Part shown: positions 27,919 to 37,003 of the stretch, in pieces
Layout of the letters: every line of letters begins with the position of its first letter
Position numbering within the stretch: position 1 is the stretch's first letter
Assembly: GCA_963716085.1 (NCBI GenBank)
Contig: OY970288.1
Location: 2,728,001 to 2,792,000 of the forward strand
Length of the DNA: 64,000 bases
Source of the DNA: Persicitalea sp963716085
Lineage (GTDB): Bacteria > Bacteroidota > Bacteroidia > Cytophagales > Spirosomataceae
Direction: 5' to 3'
Program-made: the position numbers and the translations under genes
Notes under the pieces: generated by a model
Told to the model about the DNA's origin: nothing
Databases searched by the model: none
The model's input: only the letters and a program-made list of their open reading frames with translations

Positions 27919-30738
27919 TTAATCCAACTTCATATCCCAACGTTCTTTTTCCAAAACAGTCCTCCCCTCACCCATCCAGGAGGGCATCGGCGCGGCTTTC
28001 AGATAGTGATCGAAGAACTGGTACATTCTGGTGCTCAGATCCTTCATGTTAGGCCGTTTGGTCAGGTTATGGTCTTCATCGTTGTACACAAGCATCCAAA
28101 CGGGTTTGTCCAAGCGACGCAGGGCGGTAAAGAACTCGATGCCCTGATACCAAGGGACAGAACCATCGGCATCGTTGTGCATCATGAGCAGGGGCGTTTC
28201 AACCCGGTCGGCATAGAAAAGCGGCGAGTTCTCGATGTAGTACAGAGGCTTTTCCCAAAGTGTGCCGCCGATGCGACTTTGGGTCTTCTCGTACTGAAAC
28301 ATCCGGCTCATGCCCGTACCCCAGCGGATGCCGCCGTAGGCACTCGTCATGTTGGCCACGATGGCCCCGGCCATTGCGGCTTTAAAGAGATTGGTCTGCG
28401 TGATGAGGTAAGCAGTTTGGTACCCGCCCCAGCTTTGCCCCTGAATACCGATGTTTTCACGATCCACGAAGCCCTTGTCCACCAAGTCCAACACGCCCGA
28501 AACGATACAGTCGTAGGCGTTTTTGCCCGGTGTGCCGTTACCGTACACGATGTCCGGCACGAAAACAAGATAATCGTTCGATACGCAGTAGGGAATATTG
28601 ATGGTCGAGCGACTCGGAGCCGGGGTGCGGAAAACGTGCAGCGACGTGGCGTTCCGCTCGTAATAATAGACCAGCATCGGGTACTTGCGGCTGGGATCGA
28701 AGTTTTCGGGCTTGAACAGCAGCCCTTCCAGCTTTACGCCCTGACTCGAAATCCAGGATACCTGTTCCGCGCTTCCCCACTTGATACCGTCGGTTTGGGC
28801 AAAGAGGTTGGTCAGTTGCTGCGGCGTTTTCCATTCCCGGACATAGTACAGTTCGTTGGGGTGCGTGAAATTGCCTTTTTCGTACACGTACACTTCGGCG
28901 CTCTCAGCCTTTTTGAAAGAGTTTGGGAGAAAATGATAGGGCTCCTTTACCTTGATCGCCGGAGCGTTTCCTGCTTTCCAGTCCAAGAGTCCGGTTTGCT
29001 TGTCGTCTTCCCATTGGCCCCACAGCAGGTTTTCCCTGGATAGGTCGATGAACGGTTCTTCGTCCTTCTCCCGCGTTTCCAAATATTTCAGCCGGACGTT
29101 TTCCCTACGACCGTAACCATTGGTCAGATTGACGGGCTTTTCTTTCAAGGTGGGATCGAAGCGCCAAATATCGTAGCGGTCATAAATCAAGACGTACTTG
29201 TCGTCTTTCGTCCAGCCCGCCGCGCCGTAAGAATTCGGCGTATCGGGCGTGTCGTGTTCCTCATCGTGAAAGGCCACCTTCATGTCCATGGTCAGGTTAC
29301 GGACGGTGGCCGCCTGATGGTCGTACACCTTCCAAAGCGTGTCGCGCTCGTCGAACCAAATCGCGTATTTTCCCGCCGGGGACATCTCGGACTGCCCCAG
29401 CACGTCGCGGGCGATGAGCGTATTCTTGCCCGTGGCGGCGTCGATCCAGTACAGGTCGGAATGCCCTAACTCCCAGGAACTCATTTTCTGATAGGGCTCG
29501 AAGGATTTGCCAAGAAAATGGGGCTGATTTTCCTTATAATTGATGGTGACGTAAGCCATTGTTTCGTTGCCCAGCGGCACGACTTTCCGGCTATTCACAT
29601 CGTAATAGGTCCAGTAATTCCTTTCCAGCATATCCTTGCGCTGCTTGTCCTGCATGGGCTGCAGTTTGGCATCTTTCCAGCCCCACACATCGACCCGTGA
29701 GAGTTCCTCATCGAGCAGCGTCGTGTCTTTCAGTGAGGGCTTCCCCACCGGAGCGGCACCGAAGTACAGCCGTTTGCCATCGTCCGAGAATTTGGGTTTC
29801 TGGAATTCGGAAGGTGCCCAGTAACTCGGTAGGCCTTTGGTGACCGTATCGGCGACTAATACATTGGATTTCCTGCCAAAATCACGGTAGAAAAGCGCAA
29901 AACGTTTTACGTCGGCCTTCGCCGAGTCCGGCGAACTCATCCAAACGGCCTGGGCGCCCTTTTTATCCAAAACCAAATTCTTGTACACCTCGACCGCGGA
30001 ACTGGTGTCCAGCGTCTGAGACTTTCTGTTGGCAAAAGCATATTCATAGACTCCCCGGTAGAGGGTGGTGTCTTTTACAACCTCCCGCGTGAAAATTACC
30101 CGGCTCCCTTCATCAGCCAAAGCGTAGTCGTTCACATTTTCAAACGAGACGGAGTCGCTGCCCGCGATATTTAACAGCGTCAGCAGATCCCCCGCTGCCT
30201 TTTTGGGCTTCTTCTCCTTTGCTTTCTTATCGGCGGCATCTTTCTTATCGGTTGTGTCCTTTTTTGCTTCGGGCATTTTGGTGGTCATCGCCAGCCATAG
30301 TCCCGCGTCTTCGGGCAGGGCAAAGGAAACCAAATCGGCGTAAGCTTTTCTCCCGCCATCGGCCAGCGTGACCACAACCAGGCTATCCTTCGGCATCTTG
30401 TCTTTTTTCATTTTGGCCTTTTTGGCCAGACGCACCGTTTCTCGCTCGGGCTTTACTTTTACCACCAGGTACCTGGCGTCGGCCGAAAACTTAGCGTCGT
30501 AGCCGCGCGGAATCATGATCTTCCGAGACGCAGCCGGATTCTCCACGAAAAGCTGGCCGTCGCCCTCCTGCGGGTTAATTTCGTACGCCACCCACTGCCC
30601 GTCTTTCGATAAAGTGGTTTCCTTTACACTCTTCCAGGAATCATAGTCATCGGCGTCGAGCGGCCGCTTAGTGGTCTGCGACCAGGCGATCGAGTGAATT
30701 ATGCCTAAAATGCAAAAAGCTAAATAGATTATCCTCAT
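27919..30738 (-). CDS. S9 family serine peptidase (prolyl oligopeptidase-type), secreted
   Basis: A 939-aa peptidase with signal peptide MRIIYLAFCILGIIHSIAWSQ, so it acts in the periplasm. A long N-terminal propeller-like region precedes a C-terminal alpha/beta-hydrolase domain with the nucleophile motif GQSWGGYQT, the acid in MMHNDADGSVPW and the His in NDEDHNL. A Lys/Asp-rich stretch near 145-175 (KKDTTDKKDAADKKAKEKK) is an unusual charged insert in the propeller part. It likely removes dipeptides or short peptides during peptide scavenging. Single gene with a terminator downstream. Confidence 0.9.
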   Translation of the reverse strand: MRIIYLAFCILGIIHSIAWSQTTKRPLDADDYDSWKSVKETTLSKDGQWVAYEINPQEGDGQLFVENPAASRKIMIPRGYDAKFSADARYLVVKVKPERETVRLAKKAKMKKDKMPKDSLVVVTLADGGRKAYADLVSFALPEDAGLWLAMTTKMPEAKKDTTDKKDAADKKAKEKKPKKAAGDLLTLLNIAGSDSVSFENVNDYALADEGSRVIFTREVVKDTTLYRGVYEYAFANRKSQTLDTSSAVEVYKNLVLDKKGAQAVWMSSPDSAKADVKRFALFYRDFGRKSNVLVADTVTKGLPSYWAPSEFQKPKFSDDGKRLYFGAAPVGKPSLKDTTLLDEELSRVDVWGWKDAKLQPMQDKQRKDMLERNYWTYYDVNSRKVVPLGNETMAYVTINYKENQPHFLGKSFEPYQKMSSWELGHSDLYWIDAATGKNTLIARDVLGQSEMSPAGKYAIWFDERDTLWKVYDHQAATVRNLTMDMKVAFHDEEHDTPDTPNSYGAAGWTKDDKYVLIYDRYDIWRFDPTLKEKPVNLTNGYGRRENVRLKYLETREKDEEPFIDLSRENLLWGQWEDDKQTGLLDWKAGNAPAIKVKEPYHFLPNSFKKAESAEVYVYEKGNFTHPNELYYVREWKTPQQLTNLFAQTDGIKWGSAEQVSWISSQGVKLEGLLFKPENFDPSRKYPMLVYYYERNATSLHVFRTPAPSRSTINIPYCVSNDYLVFVPDIVYGNGTPGKNAYDCIVSGVLDLVDKGFVDRENIGIQGQSWGGYQTAYLITQTNLFKAAMAGAIVANMTSAYGGIRWGTGMSRMFQYEKTQSRIGGTLWEKPLYYIENSPLFYADRVETPLLMMHNDADGSVPWYQGIEFFTALRRLDKPVWMLVYNDEDHNLTKRPNMKDLSTRMYQFFDHYLKAAPMPSWMGEGRTVLEKERWDMKLD

Positions 30739-30763
30739 GGGCTAACGTTAGGTTTGATGAAGC

Positions 30764-30803
30764 CTAAAAATAAAAAATCCCCGGCAGCTTTCGCCAACGG
30801 GGC
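30764..30803 (-). terminator. Intrinsic terminator of rpsT
   Basis: CCCCG (30779-30783) pairs with CGGGG (30798-30802) around an inner GGC-GAAA-GC; on the minus strand an ATTTTTTATTTTT tail follows. Confidence 0.75.
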
Positions 30804-30827
30804 ATTAAAAATATCCGGCGTAAAAAA

Positions 30828-31088
30828 TCAGGCAGCCGACAAAGACTTCACAAACTTAGCGAGTTTCGACTTCTGGTTGTTAGCCTTGTTCTTATGAATG
30901 ACGTTCTTCTTGGCCAGCCGATCCAGCATGGACGATACCGTTTTGTAAACCTCGCGGGCCGCCTCGGGATCGGTGGTATCGCGCAATTTGCGGATGTAGG
31001 TACGGGTGGTTTTGTGCTGATAGCGATTTCTCAAACGCTTGGTTTCGTTGGCGCGAATTCTTTTTAATGCCGATTTATGATTTGCCAT
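30828..31088 (-). CDS. rpsT: 30S ribosomal protein S20
   Basis: An 86-aa, strongly basic protein starting MANHKSALKRIRANETKRLRNR, the standard S20 N-terminus, and ending KLAKFVKSLSAA. It binds the 5' domain of 16S rRNA in 30S assembly. Single gene with its own promoter and terminator. Confidence 0.97.
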   Translation of the reverse strand: MANHKSALKRIRANETKRLRNRYQHKTTRTYIRKLRDTTDPEAAREVYKTVSSMLDRLAKKNVIHKNKANNQKSKLAKFVKSLSAA

Positions 31089-31124
31089 TTGGTATTGGTG
31101 TTGTTACTTTTCTAAAAACGTCTG

Positions 31125-31156
31125 CAAAAGTAAATAGAAAAGTGCTTACAGGCAAC
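31125..31156 (-). promoter_or_regulatory. Promoter of rpsT
   Basis: Minus strand -7 TACTTTTG (31125-31132) with a GTTG (31153-31156) 20 bases upstream as a near -33 element. Start near 31118 leaves about 30 bases of leader. The gap from 31157 to 31314 shows nothing further. Confidence 0.55.
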
Positions 31157-31314
31157 TGTTTCTTGCTTTGAGTAGTAATAGCCTGTTTGTCATAAGATGA
31201 TAGTACCCTGATGGACAACAAGATACCTTTTAAATATCATGAATTTACAGTCTAAAATATACGTAAGTAGTTGGCAGTAAATAGATTTATGCGCTGACAA
31301 TCGTCCTTCATTTC

Positions 31315-32127
31315 CTAATCATGGGATGCTGAAACCGTATGGCTTTCTGAATTCAGGTATTCGGCCAGGCGAGTTTCGAGCCCTTCACCAGGAACATTAG
31401 ATAAAAGTTTACCTTCCAAAGCCAATGAAATTTTCCCGGTTTGTTCGGATATGACGATTACTGCGGCGTCGGTCGTTTCACTCATCCCCAACGCGGCGCG
31501 GTGCCGGAAGCCGATTGAACTGGGCACGTCGTTCCCATCGGCTACGGGCAAAATGCAGCGGGCAGCCGCAATTCGTCCTTCGGCGACGATAGTTGCCCCT
31601 TCGTGAAGGGCACTGTATTGGTTAAAGATCGAGCGGAGCAAATTTCGCGAAATGGCAGAGTCGACTACTTCGCCCGTCTGAATGAACTTTTCCAGACCAT
31701 CCTTTTTCTTAATCACTACGATGGCCCCGTTGAAGTCAGCGGCGATGTTCCGGCAAGCACTGGCTATTTTCTTCAGGTGTTCTGCCTGCGTATTGATTTG
31801 CGGAGCACCCAGGAAGGCGTTGATAAAGCGATTGTTGGTGAATGCCGCAGATTTGCCGATCATTAATAGAAAGCGTCGGACTTCTTGCTGGAAGATTACA
31901 ATGAGCGCGATGGCCCCCACCCCCATGAAGTACTGCAAGATGGCGGTGAGTAGCTCCAGCTTCAAACCTTTGACTACTAAGTAAAAGACATACACGAAGA
32001 TACAGCCCAAAAACACCCGGCTGGCTATACTTCCCTTCACCAAATAATAAATTTGGTAGAGCAGAAATGCCACAAGGGTAATGTCAAGTAAGTCGGTCCA
32101 TTCGACCGTCAGGAAGCCAATGCGCAT
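31315..32127 (-). CDS. cdaA: Diadenylate cyclase (c-di-AMP synthase), CdaA type
   Basis: Synthesises cyclic di-AMP from two ATP at the membrane. 270 aa: three N-terminal membrane helices (about 12-85) followed by the DAC domain. The RHR motif is intact in IGFRHRAALGMSE. The usual DGA motif reads HEGAT (Glu for Asp), a conservative but notable change at a metal-coordinating site. It is read 41 bases after folP, the usual folP-cdaA order in Bacteroidota. Confidence 0.9.
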   Translation of the reverse strand: MRIGFLTVEWTDLLDITLVAFLLYQIYYLVKGSIASRVFLGCIFVYVFYLVVKGLKLELLTAILQYFMGVGAIALIVIFQQEVRRFLLMIGKSAAFTNNRFINAFLGAPQINTQAEHLKKIASACRNIAADFNGAIVVIKKKDGLEKFIQTGEVVDSAISRNLLRSIFNQYSALHEGATIVAEGRIAAARCILPVADGNDVPSSIGFRHRAALGMSETTDAAVIVISEQTGKISLALEGKLLSNVPGEGLETRLAEYLNSESHTVSASHD

Positions 32128-32168
32128 ATAATTATGAATGCATTTTTTGGGACAAAGCTAGCTAATTT

Positions 32169-33060
32169 TCATTCACGTGACGAGGTGAGCTCCCAAAGTT
32201 TTACCGCCTCGACGGCCTCCTTCACATCGTGAACGCGCAGGATATCCGCGCCTTTTCTGGAGAGCGAGTGTGTTTAATACCGTAGTCCCATTGAGTGCTT
32301 CGTCAGGCGTAACACCCAGAGAACGCCATATCGTTGATTTGCGCGATAGGCCAACCAACAAAGGGGCGTCCATTTCCTGGAAATATTCCAACTCACGCAG
32401 CAACTCGAAGTTTTGCGGTACGTTTTTGGCAAAGCCGAAACCCGGATCAATGATCACATCTGCCAGACCGAGCGCACGAAGACGGCTGAGTTTTTCTGCC
32501 AATTCTTTCAGTACGTCCCGAACCAGGTGTTTGTAGTTGTTCTCCTTTACCATTGTTTGGGGAGTTCCTCGCATGTGCATCAAAATGTAAGGAACGCCCA
32601 ACTGAGCAACTGTATCAAGCATATTGCTATCGAGACTGCCGCCCGAAACGTCGTTGACTATAGCTGCGCCCGCCCGCACCGCTTCACGGGCCACATTGGC
32701 ACGAAAAGTGTCGATGGAAACAATAGCATCGGGGAAGCGCTTGACGAGTTGTTGGATTACCGGAAGAATTCGGTCGCTCTCCTCGTTTTCGGAGATATCT
32801 GCCGCTCCCGGCCTGGTGGAATAGCCGCCAACATCCAGGATGTCCGCCCCATTGTCCAACATTTTGCCCGCTACTTGAATGTATTGGTCTGAATGAGAGG
32901 CAAAACGGCTGCCTTCGTAAAATGAATCAGGGGTAATATTTAGTATTCCCATCACGACTGGCGTACGGAGGTCGAGCAACCGACCCGCCACGTTGAGGGT
33001 TTTCTTGTTAAATTGCGTCCTTTCTACGGTGGTCGGCAATTGGCTGCTGGCGATCGACAT
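32169..33060 (-). pseudogene. folP: Dihydropteroate synthase, C-terminus shifted by one extra base
   Basis: Joins 4-aminobenzoate and 6-hydroxymethyl-dihydropterin diphosphate in folate synthesis. The first ~260 codons are a normal DHPS: MGILNITPDSFYEGS, DVGGYSTRPGA, INDVSGG-like VNDVSGG, IDPGFGFAK and GLSRKSTI. After TVLNTLALQK the frame reads RRGYPARSR, whereas one base over it reads GADILRVHDVKEAVEAVKLW, the conserved C-terminal helix with the substrate-binding Arg and His, ending at TGA 32169-32171. An AAAA run in CAGAAAAGG should be AAA. Since this enzyme is normally essential, an indel error is more likely than inactivation. Confidence 0.88.
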
Positions 33061-33101
33061 TTTAATATTTTCTTGAATTTCCCTGACTCAACCTACTCCT
33101 A

Positions 33102-33647
33102 TTGAAATCAACTGAAACTGAATACGAAGAGATTATAGCCCATTGCCGCGACTTATTTACCAATAAAAACAAAGATTACGGCAGCTCTTGGCGCATCTTG
33201 CGGCTTCCTTCAATCACTGACCAAATATTCATTAAGGCCCAGCGTATTCGTACGATTCAAGATAAAGGTAGCCAAAAAGTTGAGGACGGAATCACCGAAG
33301 AGTTCGTTGGCATCATCAATTATTGTGTGATGGCTTTGATCCAGATCGCTTCCGAAGGTGAAAAATCGGAACTACCCCTGGAAAAACTCACCAGCCTCTA
33401 TGCCGCCCAGACCGGGGAAGTCAAACAACTGCTTTTTGCCAAGAATCACGACTACGGCGAAGCTTGGCGCGACATGCGAATCAGTTCGATGACCGATATC
33501 ATTCTGATGAAACTTCTGAGAATCAAACAGATTGAGGACAATGAAGGCGTCACAATCGTATCGGAGGGCGTGAAATCGGGTTACCAGGATATGATTAATT
33601 ACGCCGTATTTTGTCTGATCAAATCAAACGGATTGGAAACTAACTGA
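33102..33647 (+). CDS. DUF1599 (nucleotide-modification-associated) protein, internally duplicated
   Basis: A 181-aa protein of the DUF1599 family, named after an association with nucleotide modification; its activity is not known to me. The sequence is a tandem duplication: NKNKDYGSSWRILRLPSITD in the first half corresponds to FAKNHDYGEAWRDMRISSMTD in the second, and FVGIINYCVMALIQ to YQDMINYAVFCLIK. It starts with TTG (33102), with no ATG available, 41 bases from the divergent folP. Confidence 0.85.
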   Translation: MKSTETEYEEIIAHCRDLFTNKNKDYGSSWRILRLPSITDQIFIKAQRIRTIQDKGSQKVEDGITEEFVGIINYCVMALIQIASEGEKSELPLEKLTSLYAAQTGEVKQLLFAKNHDYGEAWRDMRISSMTDIILMKLLRIKQIEDNEGVTIVSEGVKSGYQDMINYAVFCLIKSNGLETN

Positions 33648-33656
33648 ATTAGAACG

Positions 33657-33685
33657 ATTGGGCGGACACATAAGTCCGCCCCTAC
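33657..33685. repeat. Palindromic GGGCGGAC-GTCCGCCC element
   Basis: GGGCGGAC (33660-33667) and GTCCGCCC (33674-33681) around a 6-base loop, followed by CTACA. It resembles the GTAGGGGCGAACC dyads at 55962. It lies between two co-directional genes and could attenuate or be a mobile short repeat. Confidence 0.75.
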
Positions 33686-33694
33686 AAATAACAA

Positions 33695-34783
33695 ATGAAA
33701 ATCGCTGCTCAAATTGCCAAAGTCATCGTTGGCATACTGTTTATTTTTTCGGGATTGATCAAATTGAACGATCCGGTGGGTACAGAAATCAAGCTGGAAG
33801 AATACTTTGAGGTGTTCGCCCAGGATCTGCCCGCGCTACACGACCTTTTCATTGGTCTTGTTCCCTTTGCGCTCTATTTCTCGGTCATCCTTTGTGTGGC
33901 TGAGGTGGTGCTGGGCGTGGCATTGCTAGTGAGCTACAAGCCTAAGGCCACTTCTTGGCTCCTGCTGATCACGATCGTCTTTTTCACCTTTCTTACTTTC
34001 TACTCCGCTTACTTCAATCGAGTCACGGACTGTGGCTGCTTCGGCGATGCCATTAAACTGGAACCCTGGACGTCATTCAGCAAGGATGTCTTTCTATTGG
34101 TGTTGATTGTCTTCATACTGTACAACAGAAACAAATTCAGATCCATGCCGACCGGTATGATCGTGGCTATTGCGACGGTAGCTTCGGTGGGCGTGGCGTT
34201 TTATGCCATTCGGCACTTGCCTATCTTCGATTTGCTTCCCTACCGCGTTGGCGCTAGTATTCCTGAGCAGATGAAGCCGTCCGAGGAAATGCGATACAAG
34301 TATGTGTTCGAGAAGGATGGAAAGGAAGTGGAGTTTGAGAAATTTCCAACCGATACTACTTTGGAATTTAAAGAAATGGTGCTGCTGAACGAAAACGCCA
34401 AGCCAAAGATCACCGACTACCGCGCCTGGAATGACGACGGCGATTTTACGCAAGAAACCTTTAGAGGAAACAAGCTATTTATCATCGTTAAAAATTTGAA
34501 CGACATTAATATTGCCGCATTTCCAGAAATACGGAAATTGGTCAACAACCTGAAAGGCAAGAGCGTAGACCCAATTATCTTAACCTCAGCCAGCAGCGGC
34601 GAAATGGACGCCTTTTTGCGCGCTCAGGAATTACCCCTCCCCTATTACTACGCCGATGCCACGGTTTTGAAAACGATTTCCCGCTCCAATCCGGGTGTAT
34701 GGTTGCTGCAAGATGGCGTAGTGCGCGGGAAGTGGCACTACAACGACACGCCTGACGCCGAAATCATCATGCGTAAGCTATGA
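33695..34783 (+). CDS. DoxX/MauE-like membrane protein with thioredoxin-like C-terminus (BT_3928 family)
   Basis: A 362-aa protein with four membrane helices in the first ~180 residues and a soluble C-terminal domain (about 190-362). The membrane part has SGLIKLNDPVGTEIKLEEYF near the start and the motif DCGCFGDAIKL, a paired-cysteine motif of MauE/DoxX-like proteins. The C-terminal domain ends in a thioredoxin-like fold without a CxxC motif. A redox role at the membrane is inferred only. It overlaps aroK by four bases (ATGA), so the two are translationally coupled. Confidence 0.8.
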   Translation: MKIAAQIAKVIVGILFIFSGLIKLNDPVGTEIKLEEYFEVFAQDLPALHDLFIGLVPFALYFSVILCVAEVVLGVALLVSYKPKATSWLLLITIVFFTFLTFYSAYFNRVTDCGCFGDAIKLEPWTSFSKDVFLLVLIVFILYNRNKFRSMPTGMIVAIATVASVGVAFYAIRHLPIFDLLPYRVGASIPEQMKPSEEMRYKYVFEKDGKEVEFEKFPTDTTLEFKEMVLLNENAKPKITDYRAWNDDGDFTQETFRGNKLFIIVKNLNDINIAAFPEIRKLVNNLKGKSVDPIILTSASSGEMDAFLRAQELPLPYYYADATVLKTISRSNPGVWLLQDGVVRGKWHYNDTPDAEIIMRKL

Positions 34784-35283
34784 AAAATATTTTCCTGATA
34801 GGTATGCCGTCGTCGGGGAAGTCGACAATGGGGCGAAGATTGGCTCGTGCGTTAAACTATCAATTTGTCGACCTCGATCAGTCGATCGTGAAAGATCAGA
34901 ATCGCACCATACCGGAGATTTTTGCAGAGAAAGGTGAAAAGTATTTTAGGAAGATCGAGCAGAAATTGCTGAATAAAGTTCAGCCCAACCAGCGGCTGAT
35001 AGTGGCCACGGGCGGAGGCACGCCCTGCTTTTTCGATAACATGAAGTCAATCCAAAGCAGGGGGATGAGTCTGTTTCTCAATGTCAGCCCCTGCGAACTC
35101 GCCACGCGCATTCTCAACCACAATCAGGATGACCGTCCTTTGCTCTCAGGGATAGGTGATCTGGAAGCAGAACTTACCTCACGACTAGCCGATCGACTTC
35201 CCTATTATTCTCAGGCCGATCTCATCATTTCGGGCAAAACCAACGATCGACAAATCTTGGAGATGCTCCTACCGCTATTATGA
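34780..35283 (+). CDS. aroK: Shikimate kinase
   Basis: Phosphorylates shikimate with ATP in aromatic amino acid synthesis. 167 aa with Walker A GMPSSGKST at 8-16, the shikimate-site DLDQSI (about 32-37) and GGGTP region (about 78-82). Its ATG overlaps the preceding stop. The other aro genes are not in the window. Confidence 0.94.
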   Translation: MKNIFLIGMPSSGKSTMGRRLARALNYQFVDLDQSIVKDQNRTIPEIFAEKGEKYFRKIEQKLLNKVQPNQRLIVATGGGTPCFFDNMKSIQSRGMSLFLNVSPCELATRILNHNQDDRPLLSGIGDLEAELTSRLADRLPYYSQADLIISGKTNDRQILEMLLPLL

Positions 35284-35284
35284 A

Positions 35285-35325
35285 AAAATGTCTGTTCAGA
35301 AACTGAGTTTCTGAACAGACATTTT
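35285..35325. terminator. Bidirectional terminator, 19-bp perfect stem
   Basis: 35285-35303 and 35307-35325 are perfect reverse complements around a TGA loop, with T and A runs at the ends. It serves aroK (+) and the convergent outer-membrane protein gene (-). Confidence 0.9.
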
Positions 35326-35343
35326 CTCTATTCGCGCAGCGTT

Positions 35344-36897
35344 CTAAAAAAAGGTACCCAGCGAAATAAGTACGTTGATCGACTGACTGTTTATTTCTGC
35401 AGAGGCGTAATCACCATCGTTATTCAGCACATAGGGTGTGTAAGCTGACTTGGCATTGTTATAGGTTCCTGTCACATCGGCAAAGAAACGATCATTTCTG
35501 AAACCTATACCGCCCGAAAAAAGAAGTTTGCTTCGGTCGAGATTATCTAACTTGACCCGGTAAGGATCACCCAGGTAAGCAACCCCAGCGCGGGCGCGAA
35601 AGGTACCAGCCCGGTACTCACCACCCGCTCTTACATTGATTCCACTAGCGTAGGTATCTTCGATTTCCCGACGGTTATCCTGTCGGAAATTTGAGTTTCC
35701 AGATGCATCTAGCATGGACGTGCTGACCCGCATCCCCCGGTAACCCACATACTCGACAGTGCCAGTCAGGAAACCGTTCTTGCCAAAGAAATAGGTTGCC
35801 CCTCCTGACGCCCGCAACGGGGTTTGAATGGTGTATTCGAAATCATTAGGCTGCAATCCGATCCCATTTACGTCAGGGACAAAGAATATTGGATTTCCGT
35901 TAGCGTCTTGTTGGGGGATGCCGATTATATCAGCCTGCACGAATTCATTGAAAGTTTCTTTGACATTCATGAAAGTCGGGGATGAAATGGAAGCACCAAT
36001 CTGCAACTCAGGAGATGCTTTATAAATAATCCCGATGGTGGCATTAACACCATTACCCGAAATATTCAGATCTTCGGTATGCGTCGAACTGCGGATCGCA
36101 GTAGGATTCACGTAGTCGTCCGTCAAAGTTGAATTGTAGTTGTATCTGATCCGGTTGAAGCCAATGGAAGCGCCTACATAAATCTTGTCGTTGTAATTTC
36201 CTGCATAGGCGAATGTCCACTGGGAATGCGCTCCGGTTGATTCAAAACTACCCGCCTGATCTGTGGGATTGTTCCGATCATAGCGTACGTATGGTGGGCC
36301 AACGGCGGTACTTGGATTAATCATGTACAACTGGTAGTAAGCCCCCGGTAGGGTAAAGGCTTGATTGGAATTACCATCAAATTCTCCATCCAGCGCATCA
36401 GCGGATACGTTTCGACGGTTGGCTTCCTCCACTGCCGCGTCTACGAAAGCCGACCGTTCGTTCCGACCCGAATAAGAAAATGAATTTTGAAACGATTGCT
36501 GTCGGGTGTACGAGATTCCAATCGAACTGCGCTTCCAGTTGCTATTGTAACGGTTCGGACTCCCCGCAATAATCAGGGAAGCTTGGGTAAGGTTAGGATT
36601 GGTTTTTCCGTCCGATTGTACGCGTCCCAAGTAATTGGTTTCGTTGCTAAAATTTCGGAAAGCCGGGCTTATGCTCAATTCCGAACGATTGTAGAAACCC
36701 AGACCGGCGGGGTTGCCGCTGATTGTACTGGCATCGCCGCCCAATGCAGCATGGTTGCCGCCTACTCCCTGAAAACGCGCGGTACCTGTCTGGTTGATCT
36801 CTGAGAAGCGGAAAGCATCCGCCGCGTATTGGCCCTGGCTGGGCAAAGCCAGCAGCATCGAAGCCGCGACCAGTAAACTTACATTTAATTTTTTCAT
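35344..36897 (-). CDS. Outer membrane beta-barrel protein (OmpP1/FadL-like)
   Basis: A 517-aa outer-membrane protein: signal peptide MKKLNVSLLVAASMLLALPSQGQ, then SARFQGVGGNHAALGGDASTISGNPAGLGFY-type N-terminal motif (shown by its core GGDASTISGNPAGLGFY), many alternating beta-strands and the terminal aromatic ISLGTFF that suits BAM assembly. Related barrels transport long-chain fatty acids or hydrophobic compounds; substrate here is unknown. Single gene between two terminators. Confidence 0.85.
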   Translation of the reverse strand: MKKLNVSLLVAASMLLALPSQGQYAADAFRFSEINQTGTARFQGVGGNHAALGGDASTISGNPAGLGFYNRSELSISPAFRNFSNETNYLGRVQSDGKTNPNLTQASLIIAGSPNRYNSNWKRSSIGISYTRQQSFQNSFSYSGRNERSAFVDAAVEEANRRNVSADALDGEFDGNSNQAFTLPGAYYQLYMINPSTAVGPPYVRYDRNNPTDQAGSFESTGAHSQWTFAYAGNYNDKIYVGASIGFNRIRYNYNSTLTDDYVNPTAIRSSTHTEDLNISGNGVNATIGIIYKASPELQIGASISSPTFMNVKETFNEFVQADIIGIPQQDANGNPIFFVPDVNGIGLQPNDFEYTIQTPLRASGGATYFFGKNGFLTGTVEYVGYRGMRVSTSMLDASGNSNFRQDNRREIEDTYASGINVRAGGEYRAGTFRARAGVAYLGDPYRVKLDNLDRSKLLFSGGIGFRNDRFFADVTGTYNNAKSAYTPYVLNNDGDYASAEINSQSINVLISLGTFF

Positions 36898-36942
36898 GTT
36901 GTGGGTGGGCTAATAGTAAAACCTTAAATATTCATTTAACGA

Positions 36943-36976
36943 AAGACCCTACAAAAACAATTATTTGCAGGGTCTT
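36943..36976 (-). terminator. Probable terminator of the low-complexity lipoprotein gene
   Basis: AAGACCCT (36943-36950) pairs with AGGGTCTT (36969-36976); the tail on the minus strand is weak (TCGTT). Confidence 0.5.
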
Positions 36977-37003
36977 AATAAATTTCAAATCATCGTCAGT
37001 TTA

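Noticed and set aside
28006..29043. 345-aa open frame on the plus strand
   Set aside because: It lies wholly antisense to the S9 peptidase, whose family motifs and signal peptide are clear; the antisense protein has no recognisable motif.
31157..31314. Possible tRNA or small RNA gene in the rpsT-cdaA gap
   Set aside because: No cloverleaf, no T-loop word and no conserved hairpin were seen.
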